Shown here: positions 33,886 to 44,070 of the stretch, one piece after another
Position numbering within the stretch: position 1 is the stretch's first letter
Layout: the number at the start of each line of letters is the position of its first letter
DNA from: Rosa chinensis
Lineage: Eukaryota > Streptophyta > Magnoliopsida > Rosales > Rosaceae
DNA: 64,000 nucleotides
Direction: 5' to 3'
NCBI RefSeq assembly: GCF_002994745.2
Contig: NC_037090.1
Coordinates: forward strand, 41,130,001 to 41,194,000
Translations under genes and position numbers: made by a program
Notes under the pieces: model-generated
Told to the model about the DNA's origin: nothing
The model's input: only the letters and a program-made list of their open reading frames with translations
Databases searched by the model: none

Positions 33886-34301
33886 TCATGCCGCTACCCA
33901 AGAGCATCTTGACTTAGCTAAATTTTTGTTCAATATTTAGCTAAGGGAAGCTACCCAACGGGTACTACCCCTCTTTTGTAAACGCTGATCAGTCAGCTAT
34001 CAATGAAACGAGGAATTATTCAAACCATTGTTACCAAGTCTAGCACTGAGGGCAACTGGCAACGCCAGGAATCGTCAGCGGACCACGTCCGCTACGTGGT
34101 GCACTTGGACCAATTTTAATTCCTTTAATGTTTCATTGCTTGGCAAAAGAAAAATCTCTACGTCAAAACTCTAGCGGTACAAACACATCATGACAAACGT
34201 CAAACTCTGAAATTTCATTTCAGGGCTGGGACTCCCCACCCAAAATAGTTCATTATTACAGTGTAAAAAAAAAAAAAACCCTATGGAAGTCTCAGCTGGC
34301 T
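33886..34301. other. Y spacer between pol and the antisense gene
   Basis: Non-coding, convergent between two genes. It holds an A13 run at about 34266-34278. Terminators are likely here, but no specific signal can be named. Downstream of pol the text GCTACCCAACGGGTACTACC resembles the X 3' end (11435-11460, reversed). Confidence 0.5.
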
Positions 34302-36998
34302 TCAGCGGTTGTCTTCGGCTTCTCCGGCTTCAACTGGCGGCGGCACGACCGATCGGCTCGCCTGATCGGACCCTCGAGCTGTCGGACTGGGAGTCTCCAT
34401 TGTACCATCCGCCCGGGTGTGTGCCTCCAGAAATCCGGCACGTGACACCTCCGACGGGGTCTGCTGGGGAGTCTGCCGGGACCTTTCCGGCGGATGGGAG
34501 CCACTTTCCCCGCTGCCCGAATGGGTACCTGCCGCAGTGGGAGGCACGACTTCTGTCTCCGGCGGGACACCCTCGACCACCGGCACGTCGGGCTGTGACG
34601 CCTTTACAAAGTCAATGGCGCCCTTCCGCGTCAACATGTCTATATTTGCCCGGGCCCCAGACTTCGCCGCTTCGGTCAATGTCTTTTTATACTCCGCCGA
34701 CATCTTGAACGCTTCAACGGCGGCGGCTGCAGAAGAACTCTGTTCATTTTCAGGCGGTTGACCTCCCCGTCCAGCCGCTGCATCTCACCCAGTCTGGCGG
34801 CAGACTCCCGCTGCACAATGATGAGCTTCTTATCTTTAGCGGCTATCCGCTCCTGCAGCAATGCGATCTCCTGCTCCAACTGGGAGACGCGTTCATTCCT
34901 CTCCAGGTCCCGCCTTATGGCCGCATTAAGCTTGCCGCGGGCGTCAGCATAGTCACACTCCGCCTTGGCCAGCCCCTGCTCGGCCTCCGCCAATCTCTCC
35001 TTGGCCTCCGCCAGCTCCCTCTGGAGACCTCCGATCTCCCCCCTGAGCTCTTCCTCAATCCGGGGCTGCTTAGACGCCGCCTCGAACATATCATGTAACC
35101 CCGCAGATATTTGACCAAACGCCGAGCTGAAGGGCGATTGGTCAATTGCCGTCGGGCGCGATATGCCCGCCAGACCCCGAACCCCAGCCGCTCGCACAAA
35201 TGGAAAAGGAACGCCCGCTCCCCTTCTGTCATGAATGGCGCATACTCGGCAAAGGAGTCCAGATCACTGACGGCTGCTGCCTCCCCCTCCGCCACTGCAC
35301 CCTTCGTCGCAGCTTCTCGAGCCTTCTTTTGTTGGCGGACTCCGATCACCACCTCTTCTTCCTCTTCCTCGACGGGGGAGTCAGGCTGCCGGCGTTTTTC
35401 TCCAACGCCCGTTGTGTCCCAGCAGCGGTCCTCGTCACCCGCACCGGCGGCTCACCCCGGGACTCGGTGGCAGTCCCCGTCGGCTGCACCGTCTTCTTTT
35501 GAGGACCGCGCCGGGTGGTAGGCATCCGCTCCCGCGGCCTTGTACCAACATTCCCCCTCTCCCCGCCACCCACTTGGGTGTCCGCCTGCACTACCGGCAG
35601 GCCATCCTCACCCAGATGGGAGTGGTGCGGCATCGGCAGCTCCACCGCAACCTCAGACTGGCTCAGCACCAGCGTCTCCGGGTTCACCACCGTCTGCTGG
35701 GCCGCCAACCCCTCGGCATACATAGCCTCCAGAAAATTTTCTATCTCGGCACGATCCATTGCTTTTTCGAAAGCGTCGCGACTAGATTTGTTACCGGGCG
35801 GGGTTTCTGAAAAGAAAAACACAAACACCCGTCAGTCCGGAAAAAAAAAAAAAAAAAAAAAAAAAAATGATGAGGTGTGGCGGAGTGGCTCTCACCAATA
35901 GAGCGAGTTAGCCCCAGGTCAACCAGCAATTCCCAACCGGTCAGAAGACGGAAGTCAAGCAAATTGCGGTTCCGCCAGCAGCCGCGGATCCTCGCCACGC
36001 GACACTCCTCTTCGCGCGTCAGAATATACCTTAGTCCCGCTGCACAAACACAATAATCATTAGCAAAAACCGCAGGTTTGCAAAAGTTTGAAACCGCCAG
36101 TTAGTTTTAGCGGAAACCAGTTGCCAACCTCGGATGGGCTGGAATTCCGACTTAGTCTTAAACGTCGGCCCCTCCACATTCGACCTAGTATGGTACTCCC
36201 AGCCATCTGTGGCGACGCAGAAGGTCCCCGCCAGTAGGACATTGAGTCCCTTAAGTTCTCAATCAACTTGGGCGCTCCCTGGCGGCGGCTTAGGTTCACG
36301 CACCCTCTGCAACCTCGGCGCTTCACATACACTAGCTCGTAGAAGTGAAGCACTTCCGCCACGGTAGGCCCCTCGCACCCCGACAAGCGCCACAGGGAGT
36401 TCATCGCCAACAGCAACCGCCACATGTTGGGACAGATCTGCCCAAAGGCAAGCCCAAACTCGCACACAAGAATTTGGAGATTGGGCACTAGCGGGAATGT
36501 CACTCCTTGGCGGAATATGGCCTCGTGCACGGCAGCACATCCCGCTGGGAGCATCGAGGCCTTCTCATCCGCTGTCGGGGGGCGCAGCTTCACCGAGCCC
36601 GGCAACCGGAACGTCCGCTTCATCCGGTTAACAGCGGCGGCATCCATCCGCCCACCTGCCTCGTCAACGGCGGTGCCATCTGAGAGGTACCACGCCGACT
36701 CGACATTTTGGCCCGGCGCTTCCCCTTCGCTAGCGGAGCCGCTAGCAGCGCTATTGCTCGCCAAGCGCTCGTCACGCCTAGCCAACTCACCCGCCCTAGA
36801 GCTCTCTGGACGCGAGCCACGATCCATAGCTATTTCCCAGGGGATGGTCCGAAGTGGCTCAACTTCAAGCGGTTCTGGCAGTGAGGTTCCTGCATGCGCA
36901 GACGGACGCAACGAGTCAATAAAGGTCATATCCGCCACGCTGAACGACACGTCAGACCCGGAATCCTCACTGCTCGAAATATCTATGACGTTGGCCAT
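34302..36998 (-). CDS. Y antisense gene: spliced ORF with putative gypsy-type transposon domain and coiled coil
   Basis: Three exons on the strand opposite to gag-pol: 36998-36129, 36039-35896, 35806-34302. Introns are 89 bp each with GT-AG ends (CCGAG|GTTGGC...TTTGTGCAG and TATTG|GTGAG...CTTTTCAG) and matching phase. ATG at 36998 gives MANVIDISSSEDSGSDVSF; an upstream in-frame ATG is at 37019. Exon 1 holds a domain (about residues 150-290: LPAGCAAVHEAIFRQGVTFP, FGLAFGQICPNMWRLLLAMN) like the Pfam family named putative gypsy-type transposon (Transposase_28; from memory, not searched). Exon 3 starts acidic and basic and ends in a long coiled coil (RELAEAKERLAEAEQGLAKA). Four single-base breaks disturb the frame (about 36250-36262, 35395-35399, 35175-35178, 34747-34750). 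Tat-lineage elements are known to carry such antisense ORFs; function unknown. Confidence 0.75.
35841..35867. repeat. A27 homopolymer in intron 2 of the antisense gene
   Basis: 27 A on plus, so T27 in the transcript sense, close upstream of the acceptor; it may act as the polypyrimidine tract. The X homologue also has a T run before its corresponding acceptor (9723-9738). Confidence 0.7.
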
Positions 36999-37500
36999 CC
37001 CAAACCCTAAAACCCACATCAGTTAGCACAAATACAGATCTAACCTACTCTCACATCAGATACAGCCAAAGATGCCAAGAACAACTACCCACAAAAATAC
37101 CAAAACAAAAACAACCGCACGCTCAACCCAGATTAGACCGTCTAGCAAAACCCAAAACCCCAACTTTCTGTCAAACACCATAACCTCCCTCAAATCTCTC
37201 CCTACACCCTCCGAAAACAGCACAGAGGCAATATCATACCATTAACAGAAATACCAAAACCCAGAAACCACCATTGCAGATTCAATGAAACAGGAAGAGG
37301 ATCCGAAATACCAACCTCACGTCGAAGACTTTGGAGTGCAGTTCGTCTTCACTAACAGTTTTCGTCCTCTCCAGTCCGACTACTCCACGCAAGCCCGGAG
37401 ATCTCCTTCGCAATTCGCAGGCGAACAAGGCTCGAAGCAGGCAACTCAGATTTGAAGATTTTCCAGAAATGTCGAAACTCGCTCAGTTCCCCCCTTTTTA
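36999..37500 (-). promoter_or_regulatory. Promoter and leader of the Y antisense gene
   Basis: On minus, ACATAAAAAGG (about 37495-37505) is TATA-like and is followed by a purine/pyrimidine-mixed leader. A possible leader intron could run from a GAG|GTTGGTATTT donor (about 37312) to TTTTAG|GGTTTGGG (about 37006), just upstream of the ATG. This layout (TATA, leader, intron, ATG) suggests the antisense gene is transcribed separately from the LTR. Splice choice is inference. Confidence 0.45.
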
Positions 37501-37592
37501 TGTCAACATCAAATAATCCTGAGCCGTCCGCTACAAAACTACATCACGTACCAACCGTACACGTGTCCCACGTCTTCATTAACTCCCTGGAT

Positions 37593-37615
37593 TAACCGAG
37601 GCGTCGCCTCGGTTA
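37593..37615. repeat. Perfect 11 bp palindrome
   Basis: TAACCGAGGCG-T-CGCCTCGGTTA, a stem of 11 bp around a single base. A second short hairpin, GGAGGC-AA-GCCTCC, lies at 37664-37677. Both are just upstream of the antisense promoter. Confidence 0.85.
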
Positions 37616-37780
37616 CGAGATCCATCATTACTCGCATTAATGACGAGAAGACGGCTAGGCTTAGGAGGCAAGCCTCCAGACGCTAACCCTCTCAGAGTTA
37701 GCCACGTGTCCACCGTCATCATTCTTTGGCTTCCAAGGGAAGTCACCACCTGACAAGTAAACCCCCCAACCATGGCAAGT

Positions 37781-38344
37781 CTCCGCTGAGCGAAAACCCC
37801 GCCCAGCGGATCCATCCTCACTTGTCATCTCCCAAGTGACGGAGTCTCCGCTGAGCGAAACCCCGCCAGCGGATCCTCACTTGTCATCTCCCAAGTGACG
37901 GAGTCTCCGCTGAGCGAAACCCCGCCAGCGGATCCTCACTTGTCATCTCCCAAGTGACGGAGTCTCCGCTGAGCGAAACCCCGCCAGCGGATCCTCACTT
38001 GTCATCTCCCAAGTGACGGAGTCTCCGCTGAGCGAAACCCCGCCAGCGGATCCTCACTTGCATCTCCCAAGTGACGGAGTCTCCGCTGAGCGAAACCCCG
38101 CCAGCGGATCCTCACTTGTCATCTTCCAAGTGACGGAGTCTCCGCTGAGCGAAACCCCGTCAGCGGATCCTCACTTGCATCTCCCAAGTGACGGAGTCTC
38201 CGCTGAGCGAAACCCCGCCAGCGGATCCTCACTTGCATCTCCCAAGTGACGGAGTCTCCGCTGAGCGAAACCCCGCCAGCGGATCCTCACTTGTCATCTT
38301 CCAAGTGACAGAGTCTCCGCTGAGCGAAACCCCGCCGGCGGAGC
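37781..38344. repeat. Tandem array of ten 58-65 bp units, each with two inverted repeats
   Basis: Units start at 37781, 37846, 37905, 37964, 38023, 38081, 38140, 38198, 38256 and 38315; the last is partial. Each has CTCCGCTGAGCGAAACCCCG, then CCAGCGGATCC, then CTCACTTGTCATCTCCCAAG and TGACGGAGT. TCCGCTG pairs with CAGCGGA, and TCACTTG pairs with CAAGTGA, so each unit can form two hairpins. Some units lack one T (CACTTGCATC). It lies between the antisense gene promoter and the 3' LTR. The plus-strand open frames here simply run through the repeats. Confidence 0.9.
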
Positions 38345-38692
38345 TTCTCTCCTCATTTGGTAAACGGGGCGTCCTCCGCTACACAGCGCACCGCTGGCTG
38401 ACCCCATTTCTCATCTGACAAGCTGCGTACTTTATTCAGCGCAACACCGCTCAATAAAATACCAAGCACGTCTACTTGACGCTGCTTCCTGCTACATCTA
38501 GCGGGGGGACTTCCGCCAGCGGCGGATCCCGAGGCCACGCCTCTCTGACAACGCCGCCACGCGGAGTTACGGTCAGAATGTCCCTACGGGACACGGGGAC
38601 TAGTCAACAGTCTACGACAGCCCTGATCAGGTACGTTGACCCCCGTCACCTGGGTGCTAAGATTGGGCTCGCAACCCAACACCCTCTGCTCC

Positions 38693-38730
38693 GTGCAGCG
38701 CTGCTCCGTGCAGCGCTGCTCCGTGCAGCT
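38693..38730. repeat. Short triple repeat
   Basis: Three copies of CTGCTCCGTGCAGCG (about 13-15 bp spacing), itself partly palindromic (CTGCTCCGTGCAG). Located in the non-coding 38345-38960 stretch of Y, in which I see no gene. Confidence 0.7.
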
Positions 38731-38960
38731 CCCCTCAACAAACAATAACAACGACCATCCGGAGGTCCATCTTAGCCGGGGAGTGGGGGACTCCCTGGGG
38801 GGCCTAGCAGGGGCCCACCCGAAAGGGCACAAAGCGTTTGCTCAGTAAATCCATGGTTGACAACGCACTGACGCTAATTATGCTTCTGCAAAGTCTAGCG
38901 GGAGAAACGCTTCAAACCGCCGATCAACTCCCCAACCAAGATTGCCCTCCTTGACTGGGG

Positions 38961-38972
38961 ATTTGGGGGACT
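38961..38972 (+). promoter_or_regulatory. Y polypurine tract
   Basis: ATTTGGGGGACT directly before the 3' LTR; primer for plus-strand DNA. Confidence 0.75.
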
Positions 38973-39487
38973 TGTACATGCATGTCCATTTGCAAGCATA
39001 ATTAGCTATAATGAGCCACGCTCATGGTACCACCGGGGGTACCAACGCCCACCATATGAGTGACTGACGTAAAGACAGTTAGCCGGGTTACCGCCTGAGC
39101 CCCGGATCAACCCCAAAGCACCGCCGACGCGCCGCCACGCGCCGTGTCAAGATGGCATCAGAAGCTACTGAAACTGGGAACTGAAGCACCATCAGTCCCA
39201 CATCGAAAACAAGGAGAAGATCATCCTCTTCCTCACCTATAAAAGGTCCTCTCCTCTCTCCTCATTTATTACGCATTCAATACTTACCTACTGTTACTTT
39301 GTCAACATAAATACATTGACTAACTTAGGCATCGGAGAGTTGAAGACCGCCCGGCGCGGTCTCCCTCTGACGCCCATTGTATTTTATTTGACAGGTAACG
39401 GGAACCATTCACAACAAAGGTATCGATCCGCCTGCCTGATCAGCGTTAACTAAGGTCCAGCTACCGCTAGACTTTTAGACATTAACA
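38973..39487 (+). repeat. Y 3' LTR (515 bp)
   Basis: Same as the 5' LTR save T39437 (G28075 there). It is followed by the TSD CCTAT (39488-39492). Confidence 0.95.
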
Positions 39488-39492
39488 CCTAT

Positions 39493-40234
39493 TCAACATC
39501 GAGAGGGTGATGTTCATGTTCAAGAAGGTGAGCTTGGTTATGAAAGTTCCAATGCAAGTAGGGTGAGAGATGACATTTTGCAGGAATCAGTGCAATATTG
39601 GAACTCTAATTTTCACAATGAAGAGGAGGTATATGAAGTTGATTCCAAAGAAGAGGATAGCTTGTGTAGTGAGGAGGATTTGGAGCTTGAAGACATACAC
39701 CATGATCCATCAATCCTTGAGGTCGATATTCCCAAGGAGGAAGAGAGTCCTTTAATGCATTGTAATCATGAAGAAGTTGAAGAGACAAGGGTTTTCTCTG
39801 CTCCCACATCCAAGGAGATCCATCATGAGCTTCCCAAGATGGAGAGTAGAACATTGAGCACTTATGTTCTTAATGAGAAGATTGCGATTAAGATACTTTT
39901 ACCTCTCAATCCACCATTAAGTGGCCAATGTTTCTACAATGAGGTGATGGATTGGAAAGGGAGTGGAGCACTTGCACTCAATCTTTCCCATCACTCTCAA
40001 GAGTTTCTACCACCTATTATTCCTAAGAGCATTATTTCTACACCACTTGAGAAGGAGAATGCAAGGTTGGCTTCTAGAAGAAAAATAGAGAAGAGGAGGA
40101 AGATTAAGAAGCTACACTTTTGGTCACCCATTGGAATCTTCATGGATAGGTCTTGGTCTTGCCTCTATGACATGTCAAGGAGTTCCTTAGCCCCTAACAA
40201 TAGGGTGGTCGCACTTGAGAAGTATCCACCTTGA
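39493..40234 (+). pseudogene. A-family ORF, 3' part
   Basis: Continues the 27036-27610 frame in phase after Y; the two parts total 439 codons. It starts acidic (EEVYEVDSKEEDSLCSEED), has a central HHELPKMESRTLSTYVLNEK region, and ends basic (RRKIEKRRKIKKLHF) with LEKYPP and a TGA. There is no further stop in this part. The product is not one I recognise; the acidic-to-basic layout and the repeat in the first part suggest a structural or nucleic acid-binding protein, which is speculation. Confidence 0.6.
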
Positions 40235-43057
40235 CAAAGATATCATTCTATGGACTGGCAATAAAGTCCTTAAACAAAGCGCTCGCTAGGGAGGAAACCC
40301 TAGCACATCATCGGTACTACTTCTTCTTTCGGTAGTTTTTGTTTGTTGTGAATAAAGATTTTTAGTCATTTTTGGGAGGATGGGATGTGTCCGGAGTTGG
40401 AAATGTGGAGAAACCATGAATATACCAGTGGACAGTTTCTGTTCAAAAATTATAGTTGAATTTGGGTGACTATATTTTTCAATTTATATGTTATATTGAG
40501 CTGAAATTTTCTGGAGATATTTTACTATGTGTCTGCTATCTTGTAGCAAAATTTAAACCATTCTGAGCCTTTGGAACTTCAGTTATTCAATGGTCAATGT
40601 ATGGAGATCAGAACAGAGACAGCTTCTGTACAGTGACTTTGGGAAGCTACACCTTCTACATCCCAAGCAATTTGGAGGTAAAAATTTTCAGAGATGTGTC
40701 TTCACCTGTCTTCTATATATAGGAGAAACAGTTTTTGATGTGAACCTTCCTAACTTCAGATTTAATGTTCCAAGTGACAGAGGTCAGAAACACGGCAGAA
40801 CAGAACTTCATAACACAACAGTGAGTTTGGGAGCCAACGATGTTTGACTCAAAATTGATACTTCAGTGAAATATTACCATGAGATAGTCTTATAAGTCTA
40901 TTTCATATCCAACTGGTCTCACCCTCTTTGAACCTCTAGAGCTTCAGATATTATTATTTTGGTGACTGAGGGTCAGCAGCAGACCTCATGACAGATCGGT
41001 AACTTTGACTAGCCTTGGTTTTCATCTCAGTTGGAGATAGGTGGCCTACTTTATATGGATAGGAAGCTCTCTGAGTATTTTCTATTCCAATGGTTTCACT
41101 TACTTATCTGTTTCTGAGTATGAGATACGGGTATTTGAATACAAAAGGGTCATTGCTGGAAGTTTTCTGCACTCACTAGTTTTGTTCACTTGGGTTGGTT
41201 GGACTTCTTTGCACTTCATTTCATCTTTGGAGGGTAATCTATAGGCAATCATGAGATGTGTTAGAGGTGGCCAAGCCTATGATTTTAATGGAGGACCTTT
41301 GTTCTTATTCTTTGATGGGCTATTTGTGACGCATTGCTCTTTGGACACTATATATTTCTCAATGGAGTTGATCTTTACATGAGCACCTAGAGCTATTATG
41401 GAGCATACACAAAAGGAAGTCAAGGTCTTGTGCTTGAGGTTGGTGTCTTATTTTAGTCTTCTCCGAAAGTCATGAGCAATGGAGGGTCGACAAGGGGGTT
41501 TCCGTAACATTTCTCCACATTTAGATTTTCATTTTCATAATTAACTTTTGTGCCTACGCCCGAACTTCACTCTCATGCCTAAATCTGACATGGATTTGGC
41601 TTTCGAGCTCACTTTGCAACATTGAGGACAATGTTGGTTTTAAGTGTGGGGGTGAGGGCTCGGGCGCCCTAAAAATAAAAAAACTTTTTCTTTTTTAGGT
41701 TAGCTTTTTGTAGTTAGAATTTAGTGGTTAATGCTTTTTTCCAACCCCAATGACGAGCCATGGACTTAGCTTGTTGTGATTGTGAATAGACTAAGCATGA
41801 TCTAGGACTTTGAATTTGTTTTGTAATTGAGTGTATATGTGACCAATGCTTGACTATATGTGTGCACATAGCCTATGGTTAGGTTAGTTTATCATAATTA
41901 GAGAAGCATATAGATGATTTGATTGACTTGCATTCCCTTATTTGTGAGCTTTAATTTGAGCCTAATATCTATAGTGTATGCATTGTTCATTCACTTTTTC
42001 TTTCATGTGTGTACAATTTCATGACATTGCGTATCTAGATCTTGCTTGAGACCTCTCGAGGCTATATCTTAGCTTACGATGGGATGGAAAGGATTGATGC
42101 ATTAGGTTGATTACCACCATTGCCAAAGAAGCATGTGCCTTTGCCACTTTGAGCCTATTTATATATTTAGCCTTTTTTGTTCATTTGCACCACAAATTCC
42201 TACCTAGCCTATACACTTTTACCCTACCCTTTTATGGCAGTTGGTGAAGCGATTCGAGAGAATGACTTTATGTTTGAGTGCTTCAAAAGAAAAGAAAAGT
42301 CAAAAGTGCGAGGTTACAAAAGAATAAGTGTGTGGGTGAGTGATATTGTTTAGAAAAAAAAAAGTTGTGAAAATAAAAAGAAAGTTCAAGGAAAAGAAAA
42401 CTAGAAAAGGAAGAAAAAAGTTGTGTCGATAAAAAAAAAAAAAAAAAAGGTATTACATAGTTTAGTTAGCGGGTTGTACATTGGGATTAGAGTGAGTGAC
42501 TTAGCATTCGAAAGCAAAAGTCATATATCTCTGCAAGAGAGAGTTGTTTCACGGGCTTCCATGGACTTTGTATTTTCCTATCATTCATTTCTTATAGCCA
42601 CTTGCCCTTAGCCCCATTACAACCAAGTAAAAGACCTCTTGATCTTGAATGTTGTGAGCTACCTAGCGAAGATGAGATCGAAAAGCAAGCATATAGCGGT
42701 GTGTGTGGTGAAATTTCTTTTGAGTGAAATACATGTAGCCCCTAAACACTTGAGCGGTAATATTTAGTGAATCTATGTAAGTTTAGTGGGTTATTTTGGG
42801 TCTTCTATGTGCATATTTGATTATGGTGGATTGATTTGACACATGGATATCACATGCATATACTTGAGCATTTCTCACATGTGCATCTTAATTGCCTTAC
42901 AAATTCAAAAAATCTTATGTTGTGTTTACGTCTACTTCATGGTCATGTACATAACTAGTTCTCCGAGGGTTATGGTTGGAAAGGCTAATAGTACACTATC
43001 TTTATGTTTGAGTTAGTAGATTTTCGGATTAGATTTCATTCAGTTTGCTTGAGGACA
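40235..43057 (+). other. A2 3' non-coding region
   Basis: About 2.8 kb without a credible gene. It has a first polypurine-like AAGTGTGGGGGTGAGGG at about 41642, preceded by ATTGAGGACAATGTTGG, and the 42290-43057 part repeats 3591-4355 of A1. A17-18 run at about 42432-42448. It ends at GAGGACA, just before where A1 has its polypurine tract. Confidence 0.7.
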
Positions 43058-43378
43058 TCCTCCTTGCCAGTTTTATGGAAATTGAAAACCTCGGCGTGGC
43101 CGAAACTTGTACTCCGCTTCCTTCCCCCGGATTGTAGGTGCTTTGGCCCCCACCGTGGATTGTTAGAATCCGACCATATACATCAATAGCCCCTATCTCC
43201 TTAGTGGGCAGGTACCGTTGGAGTTTGCCATTCTGGATGAGTGATTCGATAGTGTTCTTTAAAGCCATGCAGAGGTTGGTGTTGTGTCCGGCATTCTCGT
43301 GATAGGTACAGAACCTGCTGGTATCGTGCTGAGTATGTTTGCTCTTTGGGAACTTGTGAGGTGGCAATCCGAGTTTTT
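43058..43378 (-). pseudogene. X gag, C-terminal part
   Basis: The minus strand reads LPPHKFPKSKHTQHDTSRF, then CTYHENAGHNTNLCMALKNT and IESLIQNGKLQRYLPTKE, matching the zinc-finger-like CKYHEDSGHNTNSC region of Y gag. It leads into protease across A2. At about 43373-43380 X similarity stops and the sequence continues as Copia reverse transcriptase, without any LTR or TSD. Confidence 0.8.
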
Positions 43379-43392
43379 AGCAGTGAGATATA
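43379..43392 (-). pseudogene. Edge of Copia reverse transcriptase beside X gag
   Basis: The few bases to the left of CACTA3 extend the Copia RT frame seen at 53118 onward (…GSLLY, then LTA) before joining X gag. The TSD ATA of CACTA3 (43390-43392 and 53118-53120) lies in this Copia piece, so the junction is older than CACTA3. Confidence 0.6.
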
Positions 43393-44070
43393 CACTACTA
43401 CAAAAATTGAATCAGACGACGCCTCTCACACACGACGCATCATACTTTTCAGTCGTCTGATTGATTTTTATTTTTTCAGATGTCGTTTTTACAAAATTTG
43501 TCGTCTGATATGGACTTATGAATTAATTCAGAAGACGTTTAAAGGAGAAACCGTCGTGTGATGGTTAAAAAATTGAGCGGCAAGTTTCCCACCATGTAAG
43601 TGGTGCCAAACCCCATCTGAAACTCTAAAATCCCCCTCCCCAACATGTATAATCAGACGACAAAAAATAACAAAACTATGGTCTGATCAATATGTTTGGC
43701 TGAAGGAGGGAGATTTCCCACCACAATTTTTCTCCAACTCCCCAAAGAGGAAAGTTCAATTAATAGGAGACAACCTCCAAATTTAAACGACTTCATTCAG
43801 ACCACATTTTTACACAAATCTGTTGTGTGAGTCCATTTCCAAATCGATAGGGCCTCACAAATATAGCTGAAACCCTAACACTTGGAGCAAAAAAAAATAA
43901 CAAAAATAAGAAGTGAGAAAAATCCTCTCCCGAAAGCTAGCGCCTCTTTGTATCTTGACTCGTCTCACTATCGACAGACCCAAAAACAAAACCTTCCTTT
44001 CTTGGTCGCCTCACTGTCGACAGACCCAGAAAAAACCAGAATCCTCACTCTCGACCGAAAACCTTCTTCT

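Larger units (their letters stand above)
27611..39487 (+). mobile_element. Y: nearly complete Tat-lineage Ty3/gypsy retrotransposon (11,877 bp)
   Basis: Two 515 bp LTRs (27611-28125, 38973-39487) differ by one base that I can see (G28075 versus T39437). TSD CCTAT flanks it. Between them are primer site, gag-pol on plus, a spliced antisense gene on minus, a hairpin-rich tandem array and the polypurine tract. The pol order protease, RT, RNase H, archaeal-type RNase H, integrase and the antisense gene place it in the Tat lineage. It is inserted in the ORF of A2. Base composition is GC-richer than all neighbours, in keeping with a recent arrival. Six single-base frame breaks interrupt the two genes. 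Confidence 0.93.
24971..43057 (+). mobile_element. A2: A-family non-autonomous retrotransposon lacking its 3' LTR
   Basis: It consists of a 5' LTR (24971-26799), primer site, one 439-codon ORF split by Y, and a long 3' non-coding region that stops at GCTTGAGGACA (43057). It is flanked by the 5 bp TSD TCCTC (24966-24970 and 43058-43062), and the X reading frame continues across the two flanks. The related A1 continues past GAGGACA into AGCAAAGTCCAAGTGTGGGGGTG and its LTR; A2 lacks this polypurine tract and the LTR. Without Y and its TSD the insertion is about 6.2 kb. No pol domain, so it depended on other elements. Confidence 0.8.

Noticed and set aside
37781..38344. CRISPR array
   Set aside because: The units are contiguous tandem repeats without unique spacers, and the sequence is a plant genome.
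38013..38418. Open frames reading repeated TESPLSETPPADPHLHLPSD
   Set aside because: They only translate the tandem array; unit lengths of 58 and 59 bp change the frame from unit to unit.
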